A stretch of DNA of 64,000 nucleotides from Alkaliphilus metalliredigens QYMF (GTDB taxonomy: Bacteria > Bacillota > Clostridia > Peptostreptococcales > Natronincolaceae). A program made the translations under genes and the position numbers. Each line of letters starts with the position of its first letter. Positions within the stretch are counted from its first letter, which is position 1. Of this stretch, positions 11,816 to 21,751 are shown in pieces. Below the pieces are notes generated by a model, which searched no databases, had not been told where the DNA came from, and saw only the letters and a list, made by a program, of their open reading frames with translations. The stretch is from assembly GCF_000016985.1 (NCBI RefSeq), contig NC_009633.1, forward strand, positions 2,399,539-2,463,538. The letters are read 5' to 3'.

Positions 11816-11953
11816 TATCTTTTAACTGTAGTCGTTTAGGTGTTTCATAAAAATCCATAAAGCATGGAAGTCCCCAGAAAATTTTTATTTTAAAGCATAT
11901 TTAACTTGGACTAAAGCATAATGATGGATTAAAGGAAACATGGGGGTGGAATG

Positions 11954-12358
11954 ATGAAAATGAGTAAGAAGGGTAAAAAAGCCAGTGGACCAGGACCATT
12001 CAATTTGTGGATATATGGTAAAGGATTGATGAGGGCATATTTTCTTTCTTTTATTCTACTACTAATAGGTGCTGTTTTACTTACGTATACAAGCTTAAGA
12101 GAAGGAATGATTCCTCTATTCACTTCAATTGTGATGATGTTAAGCATTGTCTACGGTGCTGTCTTTGTATCGGTGCATCTAAAGAAACGGGGTTGGCTGC
12201 ATGGCATTATGATTGGACTCATCTACATGGGGCTTATCGTACTTTTAAGTAAGGTATTTATGACAGACATTACTTTAGACCGTTTTATGGGATATAGGGT
12301 GCTTATCAGTATTGTAACCGGGGGAATTGGTGGCATGATTGGAATAAACATCAAATAA
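11954..12358 (+). CDS. TIGR04086-type four-helix membrane protein
   Basis: This is a roughly 134-residue protein with four membrane helices separated by short loops and a basic N terminus. Small membrane proteins of this type (TIGR04086) recur just upstream of the SCIFF precursor in clostridia; the assignment leans on that synteny and on the helix pattern (LSFILLLIGAVLLTYTS, then a GGIGGMIGINIK end). Function is unknown. The start is uncertain among ATGs at 11951, 11954 and 11960; 11954 and 11960 fit the gggggtgg site best. Confidence 0.7.
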   Translation: MKMSKKGKKASGPGPFNLWIYGKGLMRAYFLSFILLLIGAVLLTYTSLREGMIPLFTSIVMMLSIVYGAVFVSVHLKKRGWLHGIMIGLIYMGLIVLLSKVFMTDITLDRFMGYRVLISIVTGGIGGMIGINIK

Positions 12359-12382
12359 TTATCTTTATTTCTTCTTCCTATA

Positions 12383-12393
12383 TGTGATATAAT
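12383..12393 (+). promoter_or_regulatory. Extended -10 promoter of the SCIFF precursor
   Basis: TGTGATATAAT contains TGN followed by TATAAT (12388-12393). The -35 region is poor (ttattt). The spacing to the aaggaggag site and ATG at 12432 fits a short leader. Confidence 0.6.
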
Positions 12394-12431
12394 TTTAATG
12401 AAAATATAGAAAGTAAGGAAGGAGCTCGAAA

Positions 12432-12572
12432 ATGAAGCACATTAAAACATTAAGTGGAGCAACTCTTGCCAACAGTGCTGCTAAAGGCGGATGTGGAGAG
12501 TGTCAAACTTCATGTCAATCAGCCTGCAAGACATCTTGTACAGTAGCAAACCAAGAGTGTGAGAATAAGTAA
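12432..12572 (+). CDS. scfA: SCIFF ranthipeptide precursor (six cysteines in forty-five residues)
   Basis: The 46-residue peptide begins MKHIKTLSGATLANSAAK and carries six cysteines in its C-terminal half (GGC, GEC, TSC, SAC, TSC, QEC). This matches the SCIFF family exactly in length, start and cysteine spacing. The radical SAM maturase downstream installs thioether links from cysteine sulfur to neighbouring residues. SCIFF is nearly universal in Clostridia, and its cellular role is unresolved. An aaggaggag site precedes the ATG, and a terminator hairpin separates it from the maturase. Confidence 0.95.
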   Translation: MKHIKTLSGATLANSAAKGGCGECQTSCQSACKTSCTVANQECENK

Positions 12573-12588
12573 TCATACATATAGTGAG

Positions 12589-12614
12589 CAGCAGTGACAG
12601 CACTGCTGTTTTTT
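12589..12614 (+). terminator. Terminator between SCIFF precursor and maturase
   Basis: An eight-pair stem cagcagtg/cactgctg with an acag loop is followed by six T. Read-through would give far more precursor than maturase message, a usual RiPP arrangement. Confidence 0.85.
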
Positions 12615-12680
12615 CTTGATATGTAATACATTTCTAAGATAGACACTATGGCTTAGATAATGAAAGGGGCAATATAATTA

Positions 12681-14057
12681 ATGATTCATAAATTTACACA
12701 AGATAATGTACATATTGTTTTAGATGTTAATGGAGGGGCAGTTCATGTTGTGGATCCATTGGTCTACGAAATTTTAGATTACTATCCAGGCTCCAGCAGT
12801 CCAGAGATAATCGAAAAACTAAAGAGAAATTATCGTGAAACAGAAATCATAGAGGGTATAGATGAGATAGAATTACTAAAGGAACAGGGACTTTTGTTTA
12901 CCCAAGATAGGTACCAGCAACATGAGAGCTTTCAAAATAAAAAGACTGTGGTTAAAGCCCTGTGTTTACATATTGCCCATGACTGTAATATTCGTTGCAA
13001 GTATTGTTTTGCTTCTCAAGGGGACTTTCAAGGGGACCGTAGCTTCATGAGCCTCGAAGTAGGGAAAAAAGCCATTGATTTTCTTTTGGAGAACTCAGGA
13101 AATAGAAAAAATTTAGAGGTTGATTTTTTTGGTGGGGAACCATTAATGAACTTTGATGTTGTCAAAGGGCTTGTGGATTATGGAAGAAGTCGTGAAAAGG
13201 ATTTTGATAAAAACATTCGGTTTACCATGACCACAAATGGTGTACTGCTAAATGATGAGAATATGGAATATATCAATGAAAATATGCACAATGTCGTTCT
13301 CAGTATTGATGGCCGAAAGGCAGTCAATGATCATATGAGATACACCATCAATGGACAGGGCACCTATGATGTGATTGTTCCAAAATTAAGGAAGATGGTT
13401 GAAATGAGGAAGGACAAGCATTGTTATGTTAGAGGGACATTTACCAAGCATAATTTGGACTTTTCTCAGGACGTGCTTCATTTAGCAGACTTAGGATTTG
13501 ATAATGTATCAGTTGAACCGGTTGTTGCAAGTCCAGAGCATGATTATTCCATTGGGAGAGAAGATCTTAAAGAGGTATTTGAGAATTATGAAATACTCTC
13601 TCGAGAGTATGTGAACCGAAAAAAATCTGGAAATCCATTTAACTTTTTTCACTTTATGATTGATTTGAAACAGGGCCCCTGTGTCATCAAAAGAATTGCT
13701 GGATGTGGTGCCGGTGCTGAATATTTAGCAATTACACCCCAGGGGGAAATTTATCCCTGTCATCAATTTGTAGGGAATGAAAAATTCAAATTAGGGGATG
13801 TTACTGATAATTCATTAAAGGAAGTGCTGTATCATGAATTTGCTGATGCACACATTTATAATAAGGAAAAATGTAATGACTGCTGGGCAAAGTTTTACTG
13901 TAGTGGAGGATGCCATGCCAATGCATATAACTTTAATCAAGACATTTATAAACCCTATGACATAGGCTGTGAGATGGAGAAAAAAAGAATTGAATGTGCA
14001 TTAACAATACAAGCAAAACTAATGGAGGAGGATCAAGATGATCAAGGATCTAGGTAA
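12681..14057 (+). CDS. scfB: Radical SAM SCIFF maturase (SPASM domain)
   Basis: This 458-residue enzyme forms thioether crosslinks in the SCIFF peptide. The N-terminal ~90 residues form a PqqD-like peptide-recognition region (VHVVDPLVYEILDYY). The radical SAM cluster ligands are Cys102, Cys106 and Cys109 (CNIRCKYC), followed by DFFGGEPL. The C-terminal SPASM region carries auxiliary-cluster cysteines (ITPQGEIYPCHQ, CNDCWAKFYCSGGCHANAY). Its last 20 bases overlap the next gene. Confidence 0.95.
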   Translation: MIHKFTQDNVHIVLDVNGGAVHVVDPLVYEILDYYPGSSSPEIIEKLKRNYRETEIIEGIDEIELLKEQGLLFTQDRYQQHESFQNKKTVVKALCLHIAHDCNIRCKYCFASQGDFQGDRSFMSLEVGKKAIDFLLENSGNRKNLEVDFFGGEPLMNFDVVKGLVDYGRSREKDFDKNIRFTMTTNGVLLNDENMEYINENMHNVVLSIDGRKAVNDHMRYTINGQGTYDVIVPKLRKMVEMRKDKHCYVRGTFTKHNLDFSQDVLHLADLGFDNVSVEPVVASPEHDYSIGREDLKEVFENYEILSREYVNRKKSGNPFNFFHFMIDLKQGPCVIKRIAGCGAGAEYLAITPQGEIYPCHQFVGNEKFKLGDVTDNSLKEVLYHEFADAHIYNKEKCNDCWAKFYCSGGCHANAYNFNQDIYKPYDIGCEMEKKRIECALTIQAKLMEEDQDDQGSR

Positions 14058-14550
14058 CAAAAAAACGGAAATTCATGAAAGTTGTTTTATTGCTGAAAGT
14101 GCAGATGTAATTGGCAAGGTTAAGATTGGTAAGAATAGTAGTGTATGGTACAAGGTGGTTATCAGAGGCGATGGAAACTATATTGAAATTGGAGAAAACA
14201 CCAATATTCAGGATAACACTGTGGTTCATATTGATAGTGAGAAGTATCCCACAATTATAGGAGACAATGTGACTGTGGGCCATAGTGCCATCGTCCATGC
14301 ATGTAAAGTAGGAAACAACGCTCTTATTGGAATGGGAGCTATTATTCTAGATGGTTCTGAAATTGGGGATAATACGATTATTGGTGCTGGAAGCTTAGTG
14401 CCTCCTGGTAAGAAAATTCCATCGGGGGTATTGGCTATGGGCTCACCTGTTAAAGTGGTGAGGGAGTTAACAGAAGACGAAAAGAACGGTCTAAAGAAGT
14501 CGGCAGAAGAGTATGTTAAATATGGTAAAGAACACAAAAATAATCAGTAG
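14038..14550 (+). CDS. Gamma-class carbonic anhydrase family protein
   Basis: This 170-residue left-handed beta-helix protein is built from hexapeptide repeats (IGKNSSVWYKVVIRGD, IGENTNIQD, IGDNVTVGHSAIVHACKVG). The three zinc-ligand histidines of the gamma carbonic anhydrase/YrdA family are visible in VVHIDS, VGHSA and IVHAC. Many family members have weak or no measured activity. The ATG at 14038 lies inside the end of the scfB frame after ggaggag, so the two are probably translationally coupled. Confidence 0.88.
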   Translation: MIKDLGNKKTEIHESCFIAESADVIGKVKIGKNSSVWYKVVIRGDGNYIEIGENTNIQDNTVVHIDSEKYPTIIGDNVTVGHSAIVHACKVGNNALIGMGAIILDGSEIGDNTIIGAGSLVPPGKKIPSGVLAMGSPVKVVRELTEDEKNGLKKSAEEYVKYGKEHKNNQ

Positions 14551-14594
14551 TCAGTTTGCTCAAAATACTGTAAAATCCATATATATACTCTTTA

Positions 14595-14623
14595 TTGACG
14601 TTAAATTGGCTTTTGTATATAAT
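14595..14623 (+). promoter_or_regulatory. sigma-A promoter of secDF
   Basis: TTGACG (14595-14600), a 17-base spacer and TATAAT (14618-14623). The start of secD is 33 bases downstream, with aggggg before the ATG. Confidence 0.82.
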
Positions 14624-14655
14624 AGAGGGTATGACATGAGATAGGGGGAAATATA

Positions 14656-15918
14656 ATGAACTTTAAAAGTACAATCATCTTTATTATGATTGTGGTAATG
14701 GTTGGATTAGCATCGTTCACTGCTTTTAATGGTTTGGAAGTAGGGAATGTTGCCATCAGGCCAATAGGTGAATCAGTGAGGCAAGGATTAGACTTACAGG
14801 GCGGTGTGTATGTGGTCTATGAGGCCCAAACTGATGAAACAGGCAATGAATTAGATCGAATGATGAGTCAGGTGATTGAAGTATTTAGAAGACGTGTAGA
14901 CAGCATGGGATTAACAGAACCTGAAATTGTAAGAGAGGGAGACAAAAGGATCCGAGTTGCATTGCCAGGTGTTGAAAATGCACAAGAGGCCATTGAGATG
15001 GTTGGTAAAACAGCTCAGCTACAATTTGTAGATCCCGAGGGAAATGTGATTTTAACTGGGAATAACATTAGAGGCTCAGAGGTTAAATTTCCATCAGGAC
15101 AAGCAAATCCCATTGTATCCTTAGACCTTGACAGTGAAGGAGCTAGAATATTTGCTGAAGTAACAGGGAGACTAGCACAAATACCAAATAGTCAAGTGGA
15201 TGATAAAATCATTTATATTGTTTTAGATGATGAAATCATCTCAAGTCCGGTTGTTAACGACAGAATTCCCGATGGACAAGCAACAATTAGTGGGAATTTC
15301 ACTCCGGAAAGTGCTTCGAATTTAGCGACATTAATTCGAGCAGGTGCTTTACCAGTAGATTTAACAGAAGTACAAACCACAACGATTACAGCCTCTTTAG
15401 GAGAAAATTCATTAGCAAGTAGTGTAAGGGCTGCACAAATTGGCATTACAATCGTGCTACTCTTTATGTTGGCTTTCTATAGACTATCAGGTCTAGTGGC
15501 TGATATCGCATTAGTAGTTTACATTTTAATTGTATTAGGCATTTTTGTCGCATTGAATGCAACATTAACACTTCCAGGAATCGCAGCCCTTATTTTATCT
15601 GTAGGGATGGCTGTAGATGCAAATGTTATTATATTTGAAAGACTAAAGGAAGAGCTGAGAGCAGGAAAGACACTTCGTTCTGCCATAGATTCAGGATTTA
15701 ATAGAGCATTTAAAGCAATTATAGATTCTAATATTACAACCCTTATTGCAGGTGTTGTGCTCTATCAATTTGGTACTGGCCCCATTAGAGGATTTGCTGT
15801 CATGCTGATCATCGGTATTGTTGCAAGTATGTTTACCGCCGTGGTCGTCACCAAGTTTTTACTAAAATTACTTGTGGCAATGAACATTACTAAAAATAAA
15901 AAGCTGTTTGGAGCATAA
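14656..15918 (+). CDS. secD: Protein translocase subunit SecD
   Basis: SecD with SecF uses the ion gradient to help SecYEG export. The 420-residue protein has an N-terminal helix, the GLDLQGGVYVVYE motif, a P1-type periplasmic domain, and a six-helix membrane domain with LSVGMAVDANVIIFERLKEE. The periplasmic domain is short, as is common in Firmicutes. secF follows after a 13-base gap. Confidence 0.96.
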   Translation: MNFKSTIIFIMIVVMVGLASFTAFNGLEVGNVAIRPIGESVRQGLDLQGGVYVVYEAQTDETGNELDRMMSQVIEVFRRRVDSMGLTEPEIVREGDKRIRVALPGVENAQEAIEMVGKTAQLQFVDPEGNVILTGNNIRGSEVKFPSGQANPIVSLDLDSEGARIFAEVTGRLAQIPNSQVDDKIIYIVLDDEIISSPVVNDRIPDGQATISGNFTPESASNLATLIRAGALPVDLTEVQTTTITASLGENSLASSVRAAQIGITIVLLFMLAFYRLSGLVADIALVVYILIVLGIFVALNATLTLPGIAALILSVGMAVDANVIIFERLKEELRAGKTLRSAIDSGFNRAFKAIIDSNITTLIAGVVLYQFGTGPIRGFAVMLIIGIVASMFTAVVVTKFLLKLLVAMNITKNKKLFGA

Positions 15919-15931
15919 GGGGGGAAAAATC

Positions 15932-16825
15932 ATGCGAATTATTGAAAATAAAAAGATATGGTTTTCTATTTCAGCAGCAGTCATTATATTGGGTCTCGTA
16001 CTTGGATTGGCTCGAGGGATAAATGTAGGGATTGACTTCACTGGAGGAACCCTGATGGAAATAGAACTATATGAATATGTATCCACAGATGAAATCAGAG
16101 AAATTACAGATCAGTATGATCCTGGTGCTAGTATTAATCATTTAGGTAATGAACGAACAACTATTCAAATTCGAACCATAGAAGATTATAATAATCAAGA
16201 AAGAATGGAAATTTTCAATCAGTTTAAAGCGGAATACGACTTGCCGGATAATGAGCCATCATATGCATCTCAATTTGGTCCCTCTGTTGGGAGAGAGATT
16301 CAGAATAGAGCAATGCTAGCTGTTGTGATATCAGCCCTAGGCATGCTGGCTTATATCACTTACCGCTTTGAGCTAACATTTGGTTTAGCAGCAATTACTG
16401 CTCTGGTTCATGATGTACTGATTGTCTTAGCAGTCTACTCTATTTTAAGGATTCCTGTAAATAGTCCTTTTGTGGCTGCTATTTTAACCATTTTAGGGTA
16501 TTCAATCAATGATACAATTGTTGTGTTTGACCGTGTAAGAGAAAATGTAAAACATATGAAAAAATCAAACTTTGCACAAGTAGCCAATGATAGTATCTCA
16601 CAAACAGTTGTTAGATCAATTAACACCTCTGTGACAACATTAGTTACAATTGTCGCTTTATATGTACTAGGGGTATCGCAAATTAGAGAATTTGCATTAC
16701 CACTAATTGCAGGTGTCATCAGCGGAACCTATTCATCTATCTTTATTGCCAGCCCAGTATGGGTTATGCTAAAGGAAAGACAAAAAGGAAAAAGATCACA
16801 CCGAGTAAATCCTGATACTAATTAG
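15932..16825 (+). CDS. secF: Protein translocase subunit SecF
   Basis: Partner of SecD, 297 residues. It shows the GIDFTGGTLMEI motif, ALVHDVLIVLAVYSI, and the conserved GYSINDTIVVFDRVREN. I set the start at ATG 15932 after aaggggggaaaa. The frame opens earlier, at 15908, but that start lies inside secD. A strong terminator follows. Confidence 0.96.
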   Translation: MRIIENKKIWFSISAAVIILGLVLGLARGINVGIDFTGGTLMEIELYEYVSTDEIREITDQYDPGASINHLGNERTTIQIRTIEDYNNQERMEIFNQFKAEYDLPDNEPSYASQFGPSVGREIQNRAMLAVVISALGMLAYITYRFELTFGLAAITALVHDVLIVLAVYSILRIPVNSPFVAAILTILGYSINDTIVVFDRVRENVKHMKKSNFAQVANDSISQTVVRSINTSVTTLVTIVALYVLGVSQIREFALPLIAGVISGTYSSIFIASPVWVMLKERQKGKRSHRVNPDTN

Positions 16826-16838
16826 GGAAAAAATAAGT

Positions 16839-16881
16839 AAAAAAAGGTAATAATACAACAAGTTGTATTATTACCTTTTTT
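16839..16881 (+). terminator. Terminator after secDF
   Basis: A long perfect stem (aaaaaaggtaataatacaac and its complement) ends in a T run before the AarF-like gene. Confidence 0.9.
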
Positions 16882-16898
16882 AAAATGGAGGTGAGGTA

Positions 16899-18572
16899 AT
16901 GGGTAAGTTAAGAAGAAAATATAAAAGCCTAAAGCGGTATATACAAATCAGTGAAGTACTGGTTAAGTATGGTTTTTCATTTGTAGCTGAGAAACTCCAA
17001 GAAAAAGGATATATTCCAAGGTTTGTATTGAGAATAGATCCACTTAAGGAACAAGCAAGTCAAGGAGAACGGTTAAGGAGAGCCTGTGAAGAACTGGGTC
17101 CTACATTTATTAAACTAGGACAAATTATAAGTACCAGGCGGGATATTATCCCAGAAGAAATTATTAATGAGTTATCAAAACTTCAAGATAATGTGGTGCC
17201 AGTGGCTGTTGAAGAAGTAAAAAAGGTTTTCAGATTAGAAATGAACACTGAAATAGAAGATGCTTTTGCATATTTCAATGAAAATCCCATTGCCTCCGCA
17301 TCCATTGGACAAGTATACGAAGCCCGGCTTCATTCTGGAGAGGCGGTGGTTGTTAAAATCCAGAGACCTAATATTAAGTATAATATCCAACGGGATATAG
17401 AAATCTTATTTGATATTGCACAACTATTAGACGATCACTCAGATAAGAAAAAGCCATATAGACTTGTTGAAATTGTTCAAGAATTTAGCTATGCAATTTT
17501 AAAAGAGTTAGACTATTCTATGGAAGCAAAAAATACGGAAAATTTCAAAGAGAACTTCAAATCAGATTCACACATTGAAATACCAAGTATATTTTGGAAA
17601 TACACATCCAACAAAGTCATTACCATGGAGCGAATTTATGGCATAAAAATAATGGATATTGATGAGTTAAACAAACAAAAATGGGACTTAGAGAGATTAG
17701 CAAGAATCGGTGCCAAATCATTTATGAGACAGGTTTTTATTCATGGCTTTTTCCATGGAGATCCACATCCAGGTAATATTTTTGCAGTCTCCTCAAGTAA
17801 AATTGCTTTTATTGACTTTGGTATTGTGGGGTATCTAGATAAGAGTACCATGGAACATATCAGAAGAATGTTTACTGCTGCGGCAAGTAAGGACGTAGAT
17901 AAGGTTGTAGATGTCTTGAAGGATATGGATGCCATCAGTAATGAAACCAATATCAGGCGTCTAAAGGAAGAAATGTCCTTTCTGATCAACTTTTACTATA
18001 ATATGCCTTTAAAGAAGATGCATTTAAGTGATGTTGTCAAACAATTCATGGCTGTGGCATATGAAAACCAAGTAAAGCTCCCTTCTCAGTTTGCTATGCT
18101 ATTAAAGGCGATTATTACAGTGGAAGGCAGTGGGAAATTATTATACCCTAATTTTACTTTATCAATGATTGTTAAGGATTCGATTAAAGAAATTTACTTA
18201 CATAGATTAAAACCTGAAAATATGATTAAGGAAGCAAGGGATTACACCGATGAAATTTTATATGGCATTAAATACTTGCCTAAACAGATCAGATCATTAT
18301 TGGCTCGGGTTGAAAAAAATGAAATTGTTTTTAAGTTTGACCAAACAGGGTTTAAAATTATAGAGCGAGAATTAATGAGACTAACAAATAAAATCTCATT
18401 AAGCTTAATTACGTCAGCACTGATTGTGGCATCCTCATTAATTATACAAAGTAATATGGGACCGTTGCTATGGGGGGTACCGGTATTTGGTTTAATCGGT
18501 TATGTGCTTTCTAGTATTCTTGGGGTTGGTATTATTACAACAATTCTGTATAACATTTGGAAACAAGAGTAG
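16899..18572 (+). CDS. AarF/UbiB (ABC1/ADCK) family protein kinase-like protein
   Basis: This 557-residue atypical kinase-fold protein is of the UbiB family. Visible motifs are the KxGQ signature (FIKLGQIISTRRDIIP), the Ala-rich nucleotide loop ASASIGQVYEA, VVVKIQRPNI with the catalytic Lys, FFHGDPHPGN, and IAFIDFGIVG with the metal-binding Asp. Two hydrophobic helices end the protein. In ubiquinone makers it supports quinone synthesis; its role in anaerobic Clostridia is not settled. Confidence 0.88.
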   Translation: MGKLRRKYKSLKRYIQISEVLVKYGFSFVAEKLQEKGYIPRFVLRIDPLKEQASQGERLRRACEELGPTFIKLGQIISTRRDIIPEEIINELSKLQDNVVPVAVEEVKKVFRLEMNTEIEDAFAYFNENPIASASIGQVYEARLHSGEAVVVKIQRPNIKYNIQRDIEILFDIAQLLDDHSDKKKPYRLVEIVQEFSYAILKELDYSMEAKNTENFKENFKSDSHIEIPSIFWKYTSNKVITMERIYGIKIMDIDELNKQKWDLERLARIGAKSFMRQVFIHGFFHGDPHPGNIFAVSSSKIAFIDFGIVGYLDKSTMEHIRRMFTAAASKDVDKVVDVLKDMDAISNETNIRRLKEEMSFLINFYYNMPLKKMHLSDVVKQFMAVAYENQVKLPSQFAMLLKAIITVEGSGKLLYPNFTLSMIVKDSIKEIYLHRLKPENMIKEARDYTDEILYGIKYLPKQIRSLLARVEKNEIVFKFDQTGFKIIERELMRLTNKISLSLITSALIVASSLIIQSNMGPLLWGVPVFGLIGYVLSSILGVGIITTILYNIWKQE

Positions 18573-18650
18573 TGACCTGGTTTCACCTTGCTCAATACGT
18601 TGAAAATAAAGTCATAGTAAAATATTAGCTAGTTAGGTAGGGATGTAATA

Positions 18651-21176
18651 ATGAAGCGAAAAATATGGACATATAAGGACTATAATGAGATTGAAATCAA
18701 GAAAATGAGTGAAGAACTGGGTGTGCTCCCTTTTACTGCACAGATTTTAACAAATCGAAAAGTAATAGATACCCGTGAGGCAAAACGATTTATTGATTCC
18801 AGTCTAGAACAGCTTCATGATCCTTTTTTATTGAAGGATATGAAGAAGGCTGTTGATCGCATTCAAGAAGCGATCCAAAAGAATGAAAAAATTTGGATAT
18901 ATGGTGATTACGATGTTGATGGGGTATCCAGTACCTCTATTATGCTACAATACTTTAAAACCATCGATTTTTCTGTAGACTACTATATACCGGATCGAGT
19001 CCAAGAGGGATATGGTATTAATCAAGAGGCAATTCAATTGATTAAGTCTAGGGGAGGCAATTTAATCATCACTGTGGACTGTGGCATCACATCTTTTGAG
19101 GAGATTGCTTTAGCAAACAGTCTAAGCATTGATATGATTATTACAGATCATCATGAGTGCCAAGGTGCAGTTCCTGAAGCATACGCAATTATAAACCCTA
19201 AGCAGCATGATTGTTCTTATCCCTTTGATTCAATTTGTGGATGTGGGCTGGCGCTAAAACTCATTCAAGCCCTAACACCAAAAGAGGAATTTAAATCAAC
19301 GATTTATCTATATATTGATATTGTTGCCATTGCCACAGTAGCGGATATCGTACCCTTGGTGGATGAAAATAGAATATTTGTAAAGAACGGTCTCCAATAT
19401 ATGCCAGATACAAAAAACCTTGGTGTGCAAGCGTTATTAGAAGTCTGTAAATTGAAAGACAGAAAATTGAATGCTGGGCACATTGGATTTAGTCTAGGAC
19501 CTAGAATCAATGCAGCAGGAAGAATTGGCTCTGCAGATTCAGGAGTCAAGTTATTAACCTCTTCTGATCCTGCGGAGGTACAGCAATTGGCACATTTTTT
19601 AAATGAAGAAAATCAAAATCGCCAAGAGATAGAAGTGAAAATTTTAGACGAAGCAATCAATATGATTGAAAGCAGTGGACAATTTAACATAGATAAGGTG
19701 TTAGTCCTGGCCAAAGAAGGATGGCATCATGGGGTAATTGGAATAGTTGCTTCTAGAATTGTTGAAAGATACCATAAGCCAGTCATTATCCTAGCTATCG
19801 AGGGTGATAAAGCAAAGGGATCTGCTAGAAGTATTCCCAAATTAAATTTATTTGAAGCCATGAACCAGTGTAAGGATCTTTTTCTTAAAATTGGTGGACA
19901 TGAGCAAGCAGCGGGCTTGACGTTGAAAAGTGAAAACATTGAGGCATTTAGGATGAAGATTAATGATATAGTGAACCAAACCCTAAGCCCCGAGGACTTT
20001 ATAGCACAAATCCACTGTGATGGTCTGTTAAGCTTGGATGTGGTTGAGGATAGCTTAATTGATGAGCTTGGAAATTTGGAACCCTATGGTATGGGAAATC
20101 CCAGTCCTAAATTTATCGGATATGATTTCACAATCGTAGACATAAGGGCTGTGGGAGTTGATGGCAAGCACCTAAAGCTAAAATTAGGATCAAAGAGCAA
20201 GCAAGTCGATGCCATTGGATTTAACTTTGGAGACTATAGTGACCATATTGAACAAGGAGACAAAATTCATCTTGTTTACACCCCGGAATTCAATGAATTT
20301 AGAGGGCAGAAGAATATTCAGTTGCAAATTAAGGATATTAAAACTGTCAAACCGGTTTACTCAATTGAAGATGATTTTATTAAAAACTATTATGACTCAT
20401 TGGAACTAAAAGAGAATCATGAGATAAATCTTCCTAAGGAAACATATTTGTCAAGACTCAAAATTTTCAACTCAAGGGAAAGCTTTATCAGTCAGGAACT
20501 TAAAGAACAAAAGCAACCTCTTATTTTAGTTTACACAATCAATGAAACACTAAAGCTTATGAATTTTTTAGATATTAGAAACCGCTCTGAAGTTAAAAAG
20601 GTTAATTTTTACTTTTATGAGCCAGAATCTTCTCCAAAAACCAACGAAATTCACGTTGTTGTGAATCCAAATATTGATAAAATCGACTTAAAAAGATATA
20701 ATAATATTATTCTTTATGATATGCCTTTTAATGAAGGTGATTTAGTGAATTTAATAGAAATGAGCGAGTTAGAAGAAATAATTGCCTTTCATAATAAGGA
20801 TGATGAACTATATAATGAAGTTATTTTAAAGAGCATCATACCAACTAAAATGGATTTGGCAAAAATTTACAAATTACTGAAAAATCAGAAGACTTATCAT
20901 GATGGGTTTTCACTTGAAACAATTGCCAGGGAGTTACAGCATTTATTTGAAATGAGTATCAATAAGGTATTTTGGGAGAATACTCTGAGAATTTTTCAGG
21001 AGGGGAGTTTATTGGAATACCGATCAAGTCAGGGTCAGTATCAAGTGAAATTGAACCCCACCCCACAGAAAATCGATATTGAAGCATTAGATTATTATCA
21101 AAAATTACTTGCCCAATATAAGGATTTCGAAGTGTTGAGACAGGTATGGAAGAATTATGCACAAGGAGGAAATTAG
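18651..21176 (+). CDS. recJ: Single-stranded-DNA-specific exonuclease RecJ
   Basis: RecJ degrades single-stranded DNA 5' to 3' in recombination and mismatch repair. Motifs include [23 protein letters not shown] (DHH) and, in the DHHA1 domain, [15 protein letters not shown] and [10 protein letters not shown]. An OB-like domain follows ([13 protein letters not shown]). At 841 residues it is longer than E. coli RecJ because of a C-terminal extension (from about residue 560) typical of Firmicutes. apt begins one base after the stop codon. Confidence 0.95.
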   Translation: MKRKIWTYKDYNEIEIKKMSEELGVLPFTAQILTNRKVIDTREAKRFIDSSLEQLHDPFLLKDMKKAVDRIQEAIQKNEKIWIYGDYDVDGVSSTSIMLQYFKTIDFSVDYYIPDRVQEGYGINQEAIQLIKSRGGNLIITVDCGITSFEEIALANSLSIDMIITDHHECQGAVPEAYAIINPKQHDCSYPFDSICGCGLALKLIQALTPKEEFKSTIYLYIDIVAIATVADIVPLVDENRIFVKNGLQYMPDTKNLGVQALLEVCKLKDRKLNAGHIGFSLGPRINAAGRIGSADSGVKLLTSSDPAEVQQLAHFLNEENQNRQEIEVKILDEAINMIESSGQFNIDKVLVLAKEGWHHGVIGIVASRIVERYHKPVIILAIEGDKAKGSARSIPKLNLFEAMNQCKDLFLKIGGHEQAAGLTLKSENIEAFRMKINDIVNQTLSPEDFIAQIHCDGLLSLDVVEDSLIDELGNLEPYGMGNPSPKFIGYDFTIVDIRAVGVDGKHLKLKLGSKSKQVDAIGFNFGDYSDHIEQGDKIHLVYTPEFNEFRGQKNIQLQIKDIKTVKPVYSIEDDFIKNYYDSLELKENHEINLPKETYLSRLKIFNSRESFISQELKEQKQPLILVYTINETLKLMNFLDIRNRSEVKKVNFYFYEPESSPKTNEIHVVVNPNIDKIDLKRYNNIILYDMPFNEGDLVNLIEMSELEEIIAFHNKDDELYNEVILKSIIPTKMDLAKIYKLLKNQKTYHDGFSLETIARELQHLFEMSINKVFWENTLRIFQEGSLLEYRSSQGQYQVKLNPTPQKIDIEALDYYQKLLAQYKDFEVLRQVWKNYAQGGN

Positions 21177-21177
21177 A

Positions 21178-21690
21178 ATGAATTTAGATAGCAAAATAAG
21201 AGTAATCGAAGATTTTCCGAAAAAGGGGATTAGCTTCAAGGATATTACCACATTATTAAAGGATAAAGAAGCTTTTCGAAGTATGGTAGACCAATTGTCG
21301 GATCAACTAATAGATCTAGACATAGATATTGTGGTTGGACCTGAAGCAAGGGGATTTTTAGTGGGTGCTCCTGTGGCCTATAAAATTGGAGCAGGATTTG
21401 TACCCATAAGAAAACCTGGAAAACTTCCCGGAGAAACCATTAGCTATGAGTATGAATTGGAATATGGCACGGATTCCTTAGAAATTCACACAGACGCCAT
21501 TCAACCGGGTCAAAGAGTGGCCATATTAGACGATCTATTAGCCACTGGAGGAACAGTGGTTGCCACAGCTAAATTAATTGAAGAATTAGGTGGAGAAGTG
21601 GTTTCTATTAATTTTTTAATTGAGTTGGGTTTCTTAAATGGAGGGGAAGTATTAAAAGGGTACTCAGTGAAATCATTACTTAAATACTAA
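21178..21690 (+). CDS. apt: Adenine phosphoribosyltransferase
   Basis: Apt salvages adenine with PRPP to give AMP. The 170-residue protein shows [20 protein letters not shown] and the PRPP loop [13 protein letters not shown]. The start at ATG 21178 follows aaggagg; the frame extends upstream, but only into recJ. The recJ-apt-rel order is conserved in Firmicutes. Confidence 0.96.
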   Translation: MNLDSKIRVIEDFPKKGISFKDITTLLKDKEAFRSMVDQLSDQLIDLDIDIVVGPEARGFLVGAPVAYKIGAGFVPIRKPGKLPGETISYEYELEYGTDSLEIHTDAIQPGQRVAILDDLLATGGTVVATAKLIEELGGEVVSINFLIELGFLNGGEVLKGYSVKSLLKY

Positions 21691-21751
21691 GCTGTAAAGT
21701 TAAACATGGGAAAAATGAAATTTATTCAGAAAACGAAAGAGGGTGAGTATA

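Noticed and set aside
12432-12572. Cys-rich peptide as a metallothionein or bacteriocin
   Set aside because: Start sequence, six-cysteine spacing and the adjacent SPASM radical SAM gene fit SCIFF specifically.
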